Shown here piece after piece: positions 10,717 through 22,759 of a DNA stretch of 64,000 nucleotides. This stretch comes from Pelodera strongyloides (lineage: Eukaryota; Nematoda; Chromadorea; Rhabditida; Rhabditidae), in contig JAANDG010000592.1 of assembly GCA_036852015.1 (NCBI GenBank), positions 1 to 64,000 of the forward strand, written 5' to 3'. Numbering within the stretch: the stretch's first letter is position 1; the number at the start of each line of letters is the position of its first letter. A program made the position numbers and the translations under genes. The notes beneath the pieces were generated by a model. It was not told where the DNA came from, made no database searches, and saw nothing but the letters and a program-made list of their open reading frames with translations.

Positions 10717-13700
10717 CTTTCTCTGTTGATAGAATGAGAACTCCGTGTTTCAAGTATACCATAATTTTTTTTAAATTGTTATGATCAATGAGCACCACGC
10801 TAATTTCTTTTATCCAAAGTTGAAAGATAAAATTGTTGTAAGGTCGTTCACCACAACTGATTGTAAATTGTAACTTATATTAAGCATAATTTACCTTTTC
10901 ATATAATTGTCTGCGGTCTACTGTAATTTCTTGATACACCTCGTGAGAGTCTTGGGTTAACAACCATTACTTTAAAGCGAAATACCGGCATCGTGGACAA
11001 CTGAATTCTTACGTTTTTTTTGCTAATTTACTCGAATTTAGCTTCGATTTTTTATTCTAATTTATGTTCATTTGCATAAGCTGCATAAGAATGTTGGTGT
11101 ACTGTGTTTCAAAAAACCGGGAGGTATTTCGCTTTAACATACAAAGCTTGGGGCGAACATCTTATTGAACCATTTGAGAAGCTGCTAAAGTGCGACCAGC
11201 CTGTATGTATTACTACGCAATTTCCCCTCAACAAATATGTTTATGTTTCCTTTCAAACTATGAGTTTATAATATATTATGAATTATAATATCTCCTTTCA
11301 GTGAGCCGCCCCTGCAATCCCAAAAGTACTACGACTCAAAAGGCCTGAGGAACGAGCGGGGCTATTACGTCTTGCAGTTGTTCAACGAGAATCCGATACT
11401 TTACGTGAGTTTTGAATCGGGGAATATTATTACAATAAATATAAATAAAGAAAAGACATGTCAACCGGAAAAGACGGAGATTTGTGAGACTTCCACGTGT
11501 AGCATCAGTCTTGGTGAAGCCGCGGAAAAAGAAGCTATTTATCTTCGCAAGAGCGATTTCGTTCAATTATTCCCATTGTTTATGTTTATTCCTAAAGCTT
11601 TTAAAAGATTAAAAATTCTTTTACGCTTCAAGAGCGTGCACCTTTATGTAAGGGTGAAAGTACAGATTCAATGTTTGCTTGTGACATCTTCCGCAGAGGT
11701 CCTGAGCAGTAGGCGACGAGTTCCAGATCCATATGAGTGAGCTTCCAGTGGCCGTATGCACGAACGCGCCGGGAAGTTCCCAGCCTCTCAGTGGGAGTTG
11801 AGAGAAAGAGAGGGATCACACGAATCAGAGACACGCAGAGACAAATTCTCCCACCCTGGGAGGTTCCCACTGTACGTGCATACGGCCACAGACGAGTGAG
11901 CTTCAATGTATTCATGTGTCTGAAACCTCAGACTTGATTTACATCTTATTCAAATTTCAGGGTACCGCCTCCACCCGACAACCTGTTGCAATTGCCGAAC
12001 GTGAAGAGGAGTGGGTGAAATTAGCACGAGAGGTGGGGGGAAATTTGCAAATTTGTCAATTTATACAGTATGGTTTTCTGTGGTTGGTATAATTAAACTA
12101 TCGCTGTAGTGTACGGTGTACTGTACTACTTTAGTGTATTTTCAGTTTTTATGAGGTACATGTTATAACATTGCTATTTCGTAGGGTATTGCGCATTCGT
12201 TGCTATAGTATATTATTGTGTTGAGTATTTTTAGGAAAATTTTTTGCTGCAGTATTGAAAACCAAACTGTCGGTAACACCGTAGCAATACATTTTGACCG
12301 TGAATCTTAACTTTTTTTGTTGTCGTACAGTCGTACATAAAATATAGTAGTTATTTTTACAGCATTATAATTGTTTGCTTATAAATTATAATATGTTATG
12401 TAAAACTTTCAATTTTATAGGTAAACGATAAGTACGGTGGTCGCTTGAGTCCACTGAACAGTGATCGGGTGAAGAAAATTCATATTTACTACAGGAAGCG
12501 AGAGTCGAAAGCAAAGTAAGGCTTGGTTACTTTGTCTATTTGTCTTTTGTTTTATTTTTTTGTTTATTTGCATTTACTATTTCAATGTTTTACTGCAGTT
12601 TTCTGTTCGCCAGTTGTTTTTTTCACAAGATTTCCGCTCCCTTTATTGATTTAAACAGGAAAACAAAATAATTGCCGAAACCACAGACCCATGGCCCATC
12701 ACCAAATCGTTTTTTTTTTACCGAAAACACTATCTTGTGACTAGTTCGTGACTGGTTCGTTCGTGACCATTTGGAGACCATCTCATGACGGTTTTCTATG
12801 AAACTTGGACACGAGTTGGTCACCAAATGGGCAGACCCACGAAAAAAAACAATGAACCGTACCCAAATGGGTTCACCCACTTCCTATTTATTTATCCGAC
12901 TTCTAGAGCTCGCCGCGATCTGTTCTACGTGCCCGATATGCCCTATGAAGAAGAGAGAATGGGCCACGATTTCTCGCCAAATGACAAAGAATGCTCAAGT
13001 GGCGACGACAATGAACTCTTGAAACCGGTGACCAAGTTTGACATGGATGGTAGGTTGATTAGATTAGAGGAGAACGTTTGAACTTAAACGCTGAAGATAA
13101 AGAGTACCGGGTTATATCAAGAAGCGGTGCACCGGCGTCCGGTTCATTTCTGAAGCAGGACATACTGCTCTTTAAACTTCCCGGAGGCCAATTTTCTCGG
13201 GAAGCTGATTTATCTCCGCCGGTTTTACCCAGCTACCAACTTTTACACCTTTGGTGGGGTGAAGGGGTTCCGGGCCGGGATCGAACCAACGACCCATGTT
13301 TGAAATTGATCTTTCCAAATGTACAAACAGGTTGGGCACAGCTTACTGCTTATCTGTTCGCTACGTTCATCCTAAGGGCGCGTTCCGGATTGCGAAAAGA
13401 AATGTTTCAAAACTGAAATATGCTGAAGATATGAGAGATACCAGACAGTCAGAACATTTCTTTTCTTTCTTTTCGGTCAATCCCGAACGCGCCATAAATT
13501 AGCAGTTTGAAGGCCCCCACAACGTGTAGGTATAGTGTATCGTAAGACATGACCCGTAAGACACATGCTGGGACTTATTAAAGCGAAATACCGGCCCGTT
13601 TTTGACACGTCGAGCAGACCAGCATTCTTATGCAAATGAACATAAATTAGAATAAAAAACGCGCTAAATGCGAGCAAATTAGCATAAATACGTAAGAATT

Positions 13701-15668
13701 CAGTTATCCACGATGCGTTTCAAAAACCGCCCGTTATTTCGCTTTAAAGGTTATATACGCGTTGTTTTGAAGCACCTACGGATTTTTTGGGGCGGATATG
13801 ACAAAACAAGTTCACCAACCTCGCGCGGTATGCCTTTCCTTCGCCCATCTTTCGCCAGGTTCTCGCCGCGCACCACGCTAGTTGTATCAGTTAATGTTAG
13901 ACTTTATTTCAGATGACTACTGCCAGGCGAGCGAGGCAGATCCCTTGGACGACGAAATAGCAACCATCGACTTCAACGCGATGAACGATGATTTGGCCAA
14001 GTTTTTGAAGTGAGTTTTTGTGAAACCTGAGGCATTCACCAACACGCAGGGAGCCCTCCTTGACCTCCCCAGGGAGCTAAAGAGTGCGAGAGTCGAAAAG
14101 CACTCTGAGCCTAGGGAGGCGGAGGGCCCCCTCCTGTGTGTTGGTGAATACGCCCTCTGAACCTACGTAGAATGTCTCTTTTTCACTATTATCTGTCCAT
14201 GTGCTTTATGTACGATGATCCTAAACAAGTTGGCTGCTTTAAGTGACTCGCAGCAATTTAACCGTAGGTAACCTCTGACACTCAATACAATAAGGTTAAG
14301 CGAAATACCGGTCGGTTTTTGAAACGCATCATGGACAATTGAATTCTTACGTATTTATGCTAATTTGCTCGTATTTCGCTCATTTTTTTTTATTCTAATT
14401 TATGGTCATTTGCATAAGCTGCATAGGAATGCTGGTGTACTCGATGCGTTTCAAAAACCGGCCGGTATTTCGCTTTAACTTTCTATTTAGAGCATTGAAT
14501 AGCACTACGACTGCGTCGTCATCACTGGATGGACGGGATTCAGTCTCTCCTGCTCCCGGGAAAGGATCAGTGGAGGACAAGAGGATGATTGCTGTTTTGA
14601 GGTATGTTCAACTTTCTTTCTCTCTCCTCTCCTCTCTCTCTCTTTCTCAGTCTCCCTCTTCTCTCTCTTTCTCTCTCTCTCCCTCTCTACTCTCCCGTCA
14701 CTCAGTTTCATGATGTCTTTCTATCTCTCTATGTCTGTTTCTATCAATCTCAGGATATCTTTCTTTCCGCCCTGATCCACTGTTTCTCCAATATCTTTTC
14801 GCAGGGATCCAAAGTAAATTTTTTCCAGAAAAGAACGCGCCAACATGGTCGACTCGATGGCCAAGTACTACCTTCGTAGGCTGTGCTTCGACGGAGGCAA
14901 TGCAAACTTGTGAGGTTTTCAGATTTGTATGAAGTCCAACCAAGTTGCAATCCATGAAATACAAGCAAATATCAAACAAATATGCATCAAGCAAAGTTCA
15001 TCAGCATAAGTACAGGCGGCGGAACTGTAGTGTACATCAGGTATACATTTAGTGTATACCTATCTACTAGTTACGGTCTCCTAATTTTATTGCACCTACT
15101 ATCCACTCACTACTCTTAGTATAGATTTATTATGAGCAATATATACCTACTATTTTTGCGCTCAGTTCTAGCTGCGTACTATACTTACGTAACCTAGTAC
15201 TAATGTTAGAATACAGTATATTAATTATTCGTTCCCGTGTTCAATTCGCTCTTTTTCATGACCTCTGTAACAGACCTTTCAGTGCAAGAACGTCGAATGT
15301 GAACCAAGAACGACTGCAAATGTGGAAGCATATTTGCAAGGAGGTATGTACTTTTGGATTCGAGATCTGTAAAGCGATATCACATCCGATTTTCGAAACG
15401 TATTCTGCACGCAATGTTCCCATATAACGCATGTAAATAACCACATGAAAGAGGACAATACGTCTCAAACATTCAAACCGTCATGCCCGACAATTTTCGC
15501 GTACCGTAATGTGAACCAGATGGGCGCCGCAAACAGTACTCTACTTGATCAATCTTTCATTCTGTTTCAGGCGAACAAGAAGTATCAAGATCTGATTGGC
15601 GCCCTTACTGTGGAGCAGACGAAGAAGTTGTTCTCGAACCTCAAGAGGAAGTCGAGAGCGAAGAAAGC

Positions 15669-15714
<46 letters not shown>

Positions 15715-17261
15715 GTCTGTCTATCTGTCTTGCTAGATGTCTTTTTGTCTCGGTGTCTCTCCCTAAGTTCTCTCTCACTCACTACCTCTCACTATGCCTC
15801 CAAATCAGTCTCATTGTATTGTTTTTTTTTAGTGAGGAAGCTGCTGCAGCAGCCGCCGCAGCTGCGGCCGCGGCCTCCGCGGCCGAACGCGAAAGGGACG
15901 GCGCGAGTCCTGAAGATCCCATGGATGACGACCTGAGCCTTGTGCGCGGCGCCATCACCGGCGATTCGGATCTACTCATGGACTCGGCTTTGAGTAAGCA
16001 GTTCGATTTCATAGTCTTAGTTTTGCTTTGTCTTTTACCGACTCGAATCGAATCAAAACTGTAGTTGCACTACTTGATAGCTTGCTGCGCAGACGGAGAA
16101 AAATATGTCTGCCCGATTTGAGCCAAAAAGACGATTCATAAATTCATAGTTATCGCGCGAGATGTGTGCCAAATGAGAGCCTACGCAACTCCTTTCCAGG
16201 ATCCATGGCATCACTGCCGCAGGAGCTTTTCCGACGCGGCGCCAGATCGCCGTCGGTGATGTCGACTACTTCGTCCGCCCGGGCGCCCGCCTCATCCAAG
16301 AAGGAACATGAGTCGGATCACTGTAAGTTCTACGTTAGATAACATCCGGATTTTGAAAGGTATGATGGACAATTGCCTTCCCTATGCATTTATGCTGTGT
16401 GTCGAATTGGGGTCGATTTTTTATCCTAATTTATGCTCATTTGCACTTGCTGCATAGGATTGCAAGGTGTATTTGATGAGTTTCAAAACCGGCCGGTATT
16501 TCGCTTTAACTATATGTGAAGACTAACTTGGGGGAGAGGGTATTGTAGTCATTAGTGCTGCGATTTCCCATTATTGCATTTCCAAGACCGCCAGAATTTA
16601 GCAACCGGCCTGCTGTACATATTTTGTGTGTAATAATGATGCTGTTAGTATTTAGTGTCCAATTACTGGGATACTGTATTTAGTGTCAGATTACTAAGAT
16701 ACTGTATTCAGGTGTATACTGTATTTAGTGTCCGGCATGCCCACTGGCTCCTCTCTTTCTTCCGATAACCGTTTGGAAGAACTCCTCCGTGGTCTCGACA
16801 AGACCATGGAGATCAACCAGCTCAAGGAGGAGCTCGCCGAGAAGGATAACGTTATCGATAGGCTCAATCGAAAGGTTGAAGAGGTACTGTATTTTTATAT
16901 ACTCTTAAAGCGTCAGGCCCTGCCGCCCTGGTACTGTATTCAGTACTGTACATGTACAGGTACTGCATCCAGTATCTTTGTGTAAACTTAGAGCGTCATA
17001 GCATCCGGATTTTCAAACGAATGATGGACAAATTGTAGGTCGCTTTATTAGTACCGGTGGTATCGAAGGAGTATCGTACTATTAGTTTACCGCATCACAG
17101 GAAAACTGGTATACAGTGCTAATAATTTTATCATCACCTCACTCCATTATTTGTAGCAAGCCGAGGACTACCGTAAGCGCACTCAATCAATGTTGGATCT
17201 CGTGCGGATCGCCGTGGATAGGAAAGCAGCTGACGACGTGCAATCCTTTTTACGCATGTAA
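7992..17261 (+). CDS. Nuclear protein with two Myb/SANT-like (zeste-type) repeats, 15 exons
   Basis: Exons: 7992-8029, 8689-8760, 11302-11404, 11961-12032, 12421-12515, 12907-13049, 13913-14009, 14491-14601, 14829-14909, 15274-15343, 15571-15668, 15833-15993, 16200-16322, 16729-16883, 17157-17261. All junctions are GT-AG and keep frame, giving 507 residues. Residues ~55-126 and ~252-326 form two similar repeats: each has a YY-rich start, a Trp (EEWVKLARE / LQMWKHICKE), an N-x-KY segment and a basic end (RKRESKAK / LKRKSRAKK). This resembles the Myb/SANT-like DNA-binding fold of zeste-type regulators. Between them are acidic and Ser/Thr-rich stretches. A poly-Ala run (~328-341) and a coiled coil with heptad leucines (~425-472) follow. 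I infer a DNA-binding regulator acting in the nucleus, with no orthologue recognised. Introns are full of repeats. The ATG is the first in frame after the acceptor. Confidence 0.72.
8100..8575. repeat. Foldback GC-rich repeat in intron 1
   Basis: Words GCGTGCAAGCGGC and GCCGCTTGCACGCC recur in both orientations between 8245 and 8510, so the segment can fold on itself. It is flanked on both sides by AGGATAGGTGCGCGGCG / AGGATAGGAGCGCGGCG (around 8178 and 8525). Translations here are repeat-derived. Confidence 0.7.
8958..9088. repeat. (CT)n-rich tract
   Basis: CT repeats with CCGT and CCCT interruptions inside intron 2. Confidence 0.95.
9412..9472. repeat. (CT)n microsatellite
   Basis: Imperfect CT run in intron 2, just before the 75-bp tandem duplication. 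Confidence 0.9.
9485..9634. repeat. 75-bp tandem duplication
   Basis: Two virtually identical 75-bp units starting GAACCACGCACCG at 9485 and 9560. The lack of divergence suggests a recent event. Confidence 0.95.
9834..9897. repeat. (CT)n microsatellite
   Basis: CT run in intron 2. Confidence 0.95.
10592..10723. repeat. (CT)n microsatellite
   Basis: Long, nearly pure CT run in intron 2. Confidence 0.95.
10972..11138. repeat. MITE-1 copy
   Basis: Begins TTTAAAGCGAAATACCGG and ends GGTATTTCGCTTTAAC. The inner part has AATTTATGTTCATTTGCATAAG, the family core. Confidence 0.85.
11618..11735 (+). repeat. R4 dispersed repeat copy
   Basis: Starts TTTTACGCTTCAAGAGCGTG and runs to GTAGGCGACGAGTTCCAGAT. 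Related copies are at 26765-26848, 27948-27972, 28186-28375 (reverse), 32345-32440, 36172-36235 and 56340-56420. No terminal inverted repeats are obvious and the class is unknown. Confidence 0.65.
11745..11896. repeat. MITE with GTGGCCGTATGCACG terminal inverted repeats
   Basis: AGTGGCCGTATGCACG at the left end is matched by CGTGCATACGGCCAC at the right. GGGAAGTTCCCA and TGGGAGGTTCCCA continue the symmetry. About 150 bp, with no coding capacity. Confidence 0.75.
12655..12880. repeat. MITE-3 family copy, inverted organisation
   Basis: Left end AGGAAAACAAAATAATTGCC is the reverse complement of the family terminus. GTGACCATTTGGAGACCA and GACGGTTTTCTATGAAAC follow. It lies in intron 5, ending shortly before exon 6. 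Confidence 0.65.
13578..13748. repeat. MITE-1 copy
   Basis: TTAAAGCGAAATACCGG at the left and CGTTATTTCGCTTTAA at the right, with the TATGCAAATGAACATAAATT core. Confidence 0.88.
13800..13882. repeat. 'TTCGCCAG' GC-rich dispersed repeat copy
   Basis: TTCGCCCATCTTTCGCCAGG and TTCTCGCCGCGCACC also occur in variant form at 30190-30300, 36040-36170, 46428-46570 and 51470-51660. Confidence 0.5.
14029..14157. repeat. MITE-2 copy (GGCCGTATTCACCAAC element)
   Basis: Terminal inverted repeats GAGGCATTCACCAACACGC and GTGTGTTGGTGAATACGCC. Other copies are at 26398-26540, 28898-29040 and 31374-31514. It starts 20 bp after exon 7. Confidence 0.85.
14292..14480. repeat. MITE-1 copy abutting a splice acceptor
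   Basis: Both ends are well kept (TAAGCGAAATACCGGTCGG and CCGGCCGGTATTTCGCTTTAA). The right end stops 10 bp before exon 8 of the SANT-like gene, so the element borders the polypyrimidine tract. Confidence 0.9.
14607..14700. repeat. (CT)n-rich tract
   Basis: CT/CCT/TTC mixture starting 6 bp after the exon 8 donor. Confidence 0.85.
15365..15446. repeat. MITE-1 fragment
   Basis: TGTAAAGCGATATCACATCCGATTTT followed by the ATGTAAAT core. The second half is missing. Confidence 0.5.
15676..15712. repeat. (CT)n microsatellite
   Basis: Pure CT run beginning directly after the exon 11 donor. Confidence 0.95.
16338..16511. repeat. MITE-1 copy, left end diverged
   Basis: ATAACATCCGGATTTTGAAAGG at the left. 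The right end is intact with AAACCGGCCGGTATTTCGC then TTTAAC. In intron 13. Confidence 0.8.
16991..17046. repeat. MITE-1 fragments
   Basis: AGCGTCATAGCATCCGGATT and GGTCGCTTTATT are remnants of family ends. Confidence 0.4.
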
Positions 17262-17539
17262 ATTGATTATTGATCTCCGGATTACAGTACCCTGGCACCT
17301 AGCCATATTTACCTTCCCTACGAGACGCTTTTTGAAGAAATCGAAAAGTTTATTTATAGGTAGACATTTTTATACTACCTTTTGTTTTTAAACACAGACA
17401 TTTAGTGTAGTTTTTTGCTTTTGTAATATTTCGATGTCTAGTCGGTCATGGTCTTTGAATGTTGTTACTGATTTGCGTATTCACTTATCTTCATTAGTAT
17501 TCGCTTTAAATTTTATGATAATCGCTTAGTGGCGTATGT

Positions 17540-17776
17540 TAGGGCGCATTCGAGATGAACATTTCCGCAAAAGAAAAAGAAAACGTTTAGTTCGAGATGG
17601 ATTTCACCAGAAAAGAATGCCATACACATGCAAATGATCGATTGATTTTAGTTTCAATTACGGTACATTTGCATTTTCGACAATTATTTTGCATGTATTA
17701 TTTTTTTTCTCGGTGTCCATCTCGAACCACCTTTTTCTTTTCTTTTCCGGAAAATGTCCATCTCGAATGCGCCCTA
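17540..17776. repeat. MITE with AGGGCGCATTCGAGATG inverted ends
   Basis: AGGGCGCATTCGAGATGAAC at the left and TCCATCTCGAATGCGCCCT at the right. GAAAAAGAAAACG mirrors TTTTTCTTTTC. About 235 bp and non-coding. Confidence 0.75.
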
Positions 17777-17970
17777 AAGGTTTTACAAAACACAGTTTTC
17801 GTAGCGGGGCTACCAGGTTGAACACATGCTATTATTATAATGAGCCGAATGTTTTATATCCTTAATTTATTGATTATTTACCGATGATTCGTCTAGGTTG
17901 TGCATTTTATATGATCAGGTTGTGAGAAAAATGTTTGAAAATGTTGTGAATTGATTATTTTGGGTATTTT

Positions 17971-18121
17971 TTTAAAGCGATATAGCAGCCGGTTTTTGAG
18001 GCGTATTTTAAAAAAGTACATACACATGTCGCGTATGTAAATAACTGCCCAAATTTTTGGTTTAATTATACTCATCTGTATACACTACATTCGTTTCAAA
18101 CCGGTTGTTATACTGCTTTAA
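17971..18121. repeat. MITE-1 copy
   Basis: TTTAAAGCGATATAGCAGCCGG at the left and ACCGGTTGTTATACTGCTTTAAA at the right. Confidence 0.85.
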
Positions 18122-18481
18122 ATTTAGTTTAAGGTTAATTTATTTATGTTTCTTGATTTCCACCAATATATTTCATTACTGCCATTTTGCTTTTCTATTT
18201 CTCTGTATTGCTATGTGCATAGTATTATTGTCAATAAACATTTTTTTCATAAGTATCAATTGCAAACTAGTGTGCCAATCTACCGTAATTTTGGCACATC
18301 GGCATTATAAAAAATCCGCCACCTAATGGCGAATTTCTTTTTTTTTGTGCACGGTGATAACGCTTACTTTGCAGCAAATTAACCAACAATCCATGTAAAA
18401 TTTTATTCATAAGCAAATTGGCATAGTCGCATAGGGTCATTTTTCGACAAAGAACAAGACAATACAATGCAATGGAGATAG

Positions 18482-18487
18482 TTTATT
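18482..18487 (-). promoter_or_regulatory. Candidate poly(A) signal of the TSP1 gene
   Basis: AATAAA on the minus strand, about 190 bases past the stop codon at 18678. Confidence 0.45.
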
Positions 18488-18490
18488 CAT

Positions 18491-18663
18491 AAAGCGGTAT
18501 AACAATCGATTTTTGAGACGTATGTCTGACACTGTGTTTCCAGATAATATGAACTATGTGATACTCCTCGCTTTTTTAGGGTAATTATTTTCATTTGTAA
18601 ATAACACATAGGAATACAGTCACCCAACGTACGTTTCAAAAACCGGTTGTTATACCGCTTTAA
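18491..18663. repeat. MITE-1 copy in the 3' UTR of the TSP1 gene
   Basis: AAAGCGGTATAACAATCG at the left and AACCGGTTGTTATACCGCTTTAA at the right. It fills most of the space between the stop codon and the poly(A) signal. Confidence 0.88.
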
Positions 18664-18677
18664 AATGCTTGAATAGT

Positions 18678-21600
18678 TTATGGTGGCGGTACTCCACAGA
18701 CAAACTTTTTGCCATCAGGCTGTATAATTTTCTTGAATGGTTCGCAGCATTGCTGTTTTGGGAAAGTGCATAATGCGTTGCCGCACGGACCAGTCAGTAC
18801 CTCGGCATCGCCCCTGAATTATTTTGGCAGTTAGCAACAAATCTCAGAAAAACCATCGGTAGTTGGTCACTATACGGTTTCCAACGGAAAACCCATTTGA
18901 TGACCGGTCGTCGACCAATTGGTGACCAGATGCCGACGGTTTTAGGGCAAAATTGCACGACGAGGTCGCCAGGCGGTCGCTAAATTGGTTTTGCTTACCA
19001 AAAAAAAACCGAATGCCAAACTTACTGCATGTAATTGTACATTGGATGCGCTTTAATCTCGGCGGAGAAGTATTCCGGACCATTTCTAAAAAATAAAGAA
19101 TTTTAGTTCAAAATGAAACACTAAATTTTTTTTAAAGCTGTATGTCAGCCGGTTTTGGAAACGTCTGCTTCTTAAACAACTTACAGGCACTTAGCTCCTG
19201 TAGGGACGCAGGTACGCTGTACCAGTACTCCGTTACCGCAGAGTCCACACGTGTCACTGCAGGTGTCCAGCTCATTCACGAACTGATCCACCCAGTCGCC
19301 GATCAACTAAACGGTAACATTTGAAATGGAACCGGGTGGCCTAATGGCTAGCGCGCCACACTCCAACGCAGGTATCCGGTATCCCAGGTTCGGATCAGGC
19401 CCGCGAAGCTTTAAGACCCTCTTCCGGAAAGTAAATATAAAAAATTCAGTAACACCAGTTTATATATTTTGCAATTTCACAAAAGGTGCGTTCGTCATAA
19501 GTTTTCGAAAATTCATAAAAAAAAATCTTGTCAAAGGCTTGCGGTCACCTCAGTCGTCGTCGTGGCTTGCGTAGTAGTGGGCGCCGGAGTTGTTGGTTTA
19601 GGTACAGATGATTCGCCGTCCTGAATCAAAATGAAATACTTATGGAGTTTCCATGTAAGCGATTCGCACTTGCGATAATGACAAATGCCTGTCCATCCAT
19701 GTTCGAGTCGATGTAAATGAAATGGTCCCTCATCAATTTTGAATCTAGTACGGATCTATTTCAAAAGCACGGATATGGGGCACTTTCGCTACAGGACCAT
19801 GACAAGTGCGTGATTCGCATGGGTAACGGTAGGCAATTGACAAGCATTTAAAATGACTTGAACATGGACGGGTATTTGACATTTTCGCGTGTGCGATTCG
19901 CGAACATGGAAAGCCCATCATTGTGGAAAATTTTCATGACAAGTCCTGAGACGAGATCTACCGTAATCAGAACATCAGTAATGCGGTGCATATTTAAAGC
20001 GAATTGCCGACCGGTTTTTGAAGCACTGAGTACACCAGTATTCTTATGCAACTTATGCAAATAAACATAAAATAGAATAAAAAAATTCGAGCAAAAGTCG
20101 AGCAACTTTGCATAAATATATAAGAATTCGGTTATCTATGATGCGTTTTTTCGGCAATACACAATGGGAATGAAACACAAAAATCATTGCCTCGTGTGGG
20201 GTTCGAACCCTCTGGCCGATTCATCCGACTGCTGAATCAATAAATAAAAAATTCCATAAACAAATCGATAAAATCGATAAATTGAAACCCCTCACCCCTC
20301 CAGGTTGGCAGAAGGTCTCGCCCTCTGCTGTATATGCTATGGTAGAATTAGGACAACACCATAATGAACTCGGCTGCTCACAGGGCTTCTGATTGCACGC
20401 ACGTTCTTGCAAAGTATGAGATAGCGGGTGCCTGGAACGTTCAGGGTTCTGATCTCATTTTAAAGCGATACGACGAACGGTTTTTGAAACCAGTGTTGGT
20501 CAACTACATTCCCATATGTTGCTTGTTTCCCACGAACTCCGCAACGAAATGCGCCATTACCTTTACTACGTTTCAGGCATTTGGTATACATAGTCCAACT
20601 TTTTGCAACTCCAAAATAAGCGAAATGAGTTTAATTACATTTAAAGCGAAATGCTAGCCCTTTTGGAAAATTTGCATATGATAAGCAAGTCCTATGTATC
20701 TTATGCTAATTTTGTACGATTGCCGTGGACAATCGTACACAATTAGCATAGGATACATAGGATTTACATATCATATGCAAATTTTCCAAAGGGGCTAGCA
20801 TTTCGCTTTAAGTTATTGTAACACATCGAGTACACCAGCATTCTTATGTATCTCATGCAAATGAACATAAATTAGACTAAAAAATCGAGCTAAATTCGAG
20901 TAAATTAGCATAAACACGTAAGATTCAGCTGTCGACGATGCGCTTCAAAAACCGGCCGGTGCTTCGCTTTAATTTCAATAGAACATCCGGTTTTTGAAAT
21001 GTCTTTTGGACAACTGCATTCTAAATGAATATAACTAATTTACATAGCTTTTCCTCTCAACACTTTGCGCGCACACAAAACCATAGAATACGCTACATAT
21101 CAAACATATAATATAAGATGAAGGGTTTTGTAACAATGCTTCGACCTTACGAAAATCCATTAGCAAATGAGTGAATGAACATTGCGGAAATGGGTATCAG
21201 AAAAAATTCTAGTACAGTAAGACGTTTCCAGTGAACACTTGCTACAGTAAGAACCTACACTACAGCAAAAACAATTACCGTAAAAAAATTATAATTTCTA
21301 CAAGAAAACCTACGTGCATGGACATCCTTGCTCCTCGGACAGGCATTTTCTTGTCCTCTTTTGTGTCCCGCAGGCTCCACAGGGTGCAGTGCACAGGTCC
21401 CACGCGGACCAGATGTCCAACGTGCCCATCATTACTGTATCATTAAGAAATTGATAATTTCAGACTTCTCAAGGTCAATCCATAAACATATTAGTTCTGG
21501 TAATCTCGCAGGGCGCGCAGCTGCCAAAAGTTTGCTACGGATTTGCGCTTCTGCGCTGCACGGTAACTGAGCCTATATTATGCACTTCTAACCGTTGCCT

Positions 21601-22723
21601 ACCCGCTTACGCGTGAGACGGCGCGCGCGTTCATGAAAGCGCAATGTAAAAAGGTATAGGGAAAAGTAGTCTATGCAAGAACAAAGAGAAGACCATGTAT
21701 TTGCGGCGTAAGAAATGGGCAATTATGCCAAACCTACGCGGATCAGTGCAGCCAACAGGATTCTCTCCTGGTTCTGTTGTTGATCCAGTTTCTGGACTAG
21801 GTTCTGGTGCTTCTGTGTGCGGATTTATAGGTCCGCACGCGAAACGGCCATCGTTATTGATTGTCTTCTTGTAGCCGTCGCAACACTGGTTCCGTGGAAA
21901 AGTGCACAAGTCACTTGTGCATGGGGAATACTTCTCCGATTCACCTCTGAAATGAGCTGTTGAAAAGTTGAGATATGAGTTTGGGACAGAAAGCTTATGG
22001 CTGGGCGCATCCTCTATCTCTCTCTTTCTCTCACTCACTCTCCCCCTCTCTCTCTCCCTCTCTCTCCCCCTTTCTCTCCCTTTCTCTCTCGCTAACGTGT
22101 GAGTGCACGGTAGCTAGGTAATTGTTAACGAGATACAGTCGACTAAAATTAAATAAAATGCATTACGGTAGCGCTATTTACAATGTTGGGCCGAGAGAGA
22201 CTTCTACCCAACACCCTCCCATAGCTAAGTTCCCATCATGGTTCGGCAGACCTCCAGCGACTGTCACTATTCCGGGAGCAGCCTCACATGCCTCCCGCAG
22301 GACTCACTAGTCCGGGAGCAGCCCCCCCCCATGCCATGCCTCCCGCAGGAGCAAAGATAAAAAAATGGGACTATAAAACTCCAACTCTTTAGATATCGTA
22401 GATTGATACACATTGTGTATTGTACTTACTCGCACGGACAGCCGCTTTCCATAGATAGACAACGACGCTGCATTAGATTATGTCCACAGTATCCGCACGT
22501 ATCGTTGCAGGGCCCGGCCACGTACCAATCCGACCAGGTACCTGATAATTAAGTTATTGTAATTATACTTATGGCGAAAATGTAGTTGCGGTGTCCTGTA
22601 ATTGGGCGATAACCTCTGTACGTGACAAGGCTTGTACGCGCTTAGTTTTGGTGCTTTTATGCGGGGTATGTTTATGTGTTTGTGTGCCCGGCTGCGTGAA
22701 ACCTAGTTGTATGCACACACGTG

Positions 22724-22759
<36 letters not shown>

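Larger units (their letters stand above)
17262..18677. other. Convergent intergenic region
   Basis: Between the SANT-like gene (+) and the TSP1 gene (-). It holds two MITE-1 copies, an inverted repeat around 17530-17775 (AGGGCGCATTCGAGATG ... CATCTCGAATGCGCCCT) and two candidate poly(A) signals, AATAAA at ~18232 (+) and the reverse-strand AATAAA at 18482-18487. No coding exon seen. Confidence 0.6.

Noticed and set aside
14804..14820. Acceptor GCAG at 14804 for exon 9
   Set aside because: Reading on gives an in-frame TAA after three codons; the acceptor TTCCAG at 14828 keeps the frame.
20520..20570. An extra exon of the TSP1 gene
   Set aside because: The required phase runs into TAA immediately; the acceptor at 20431 joins the neighbouring exons in frame instead.
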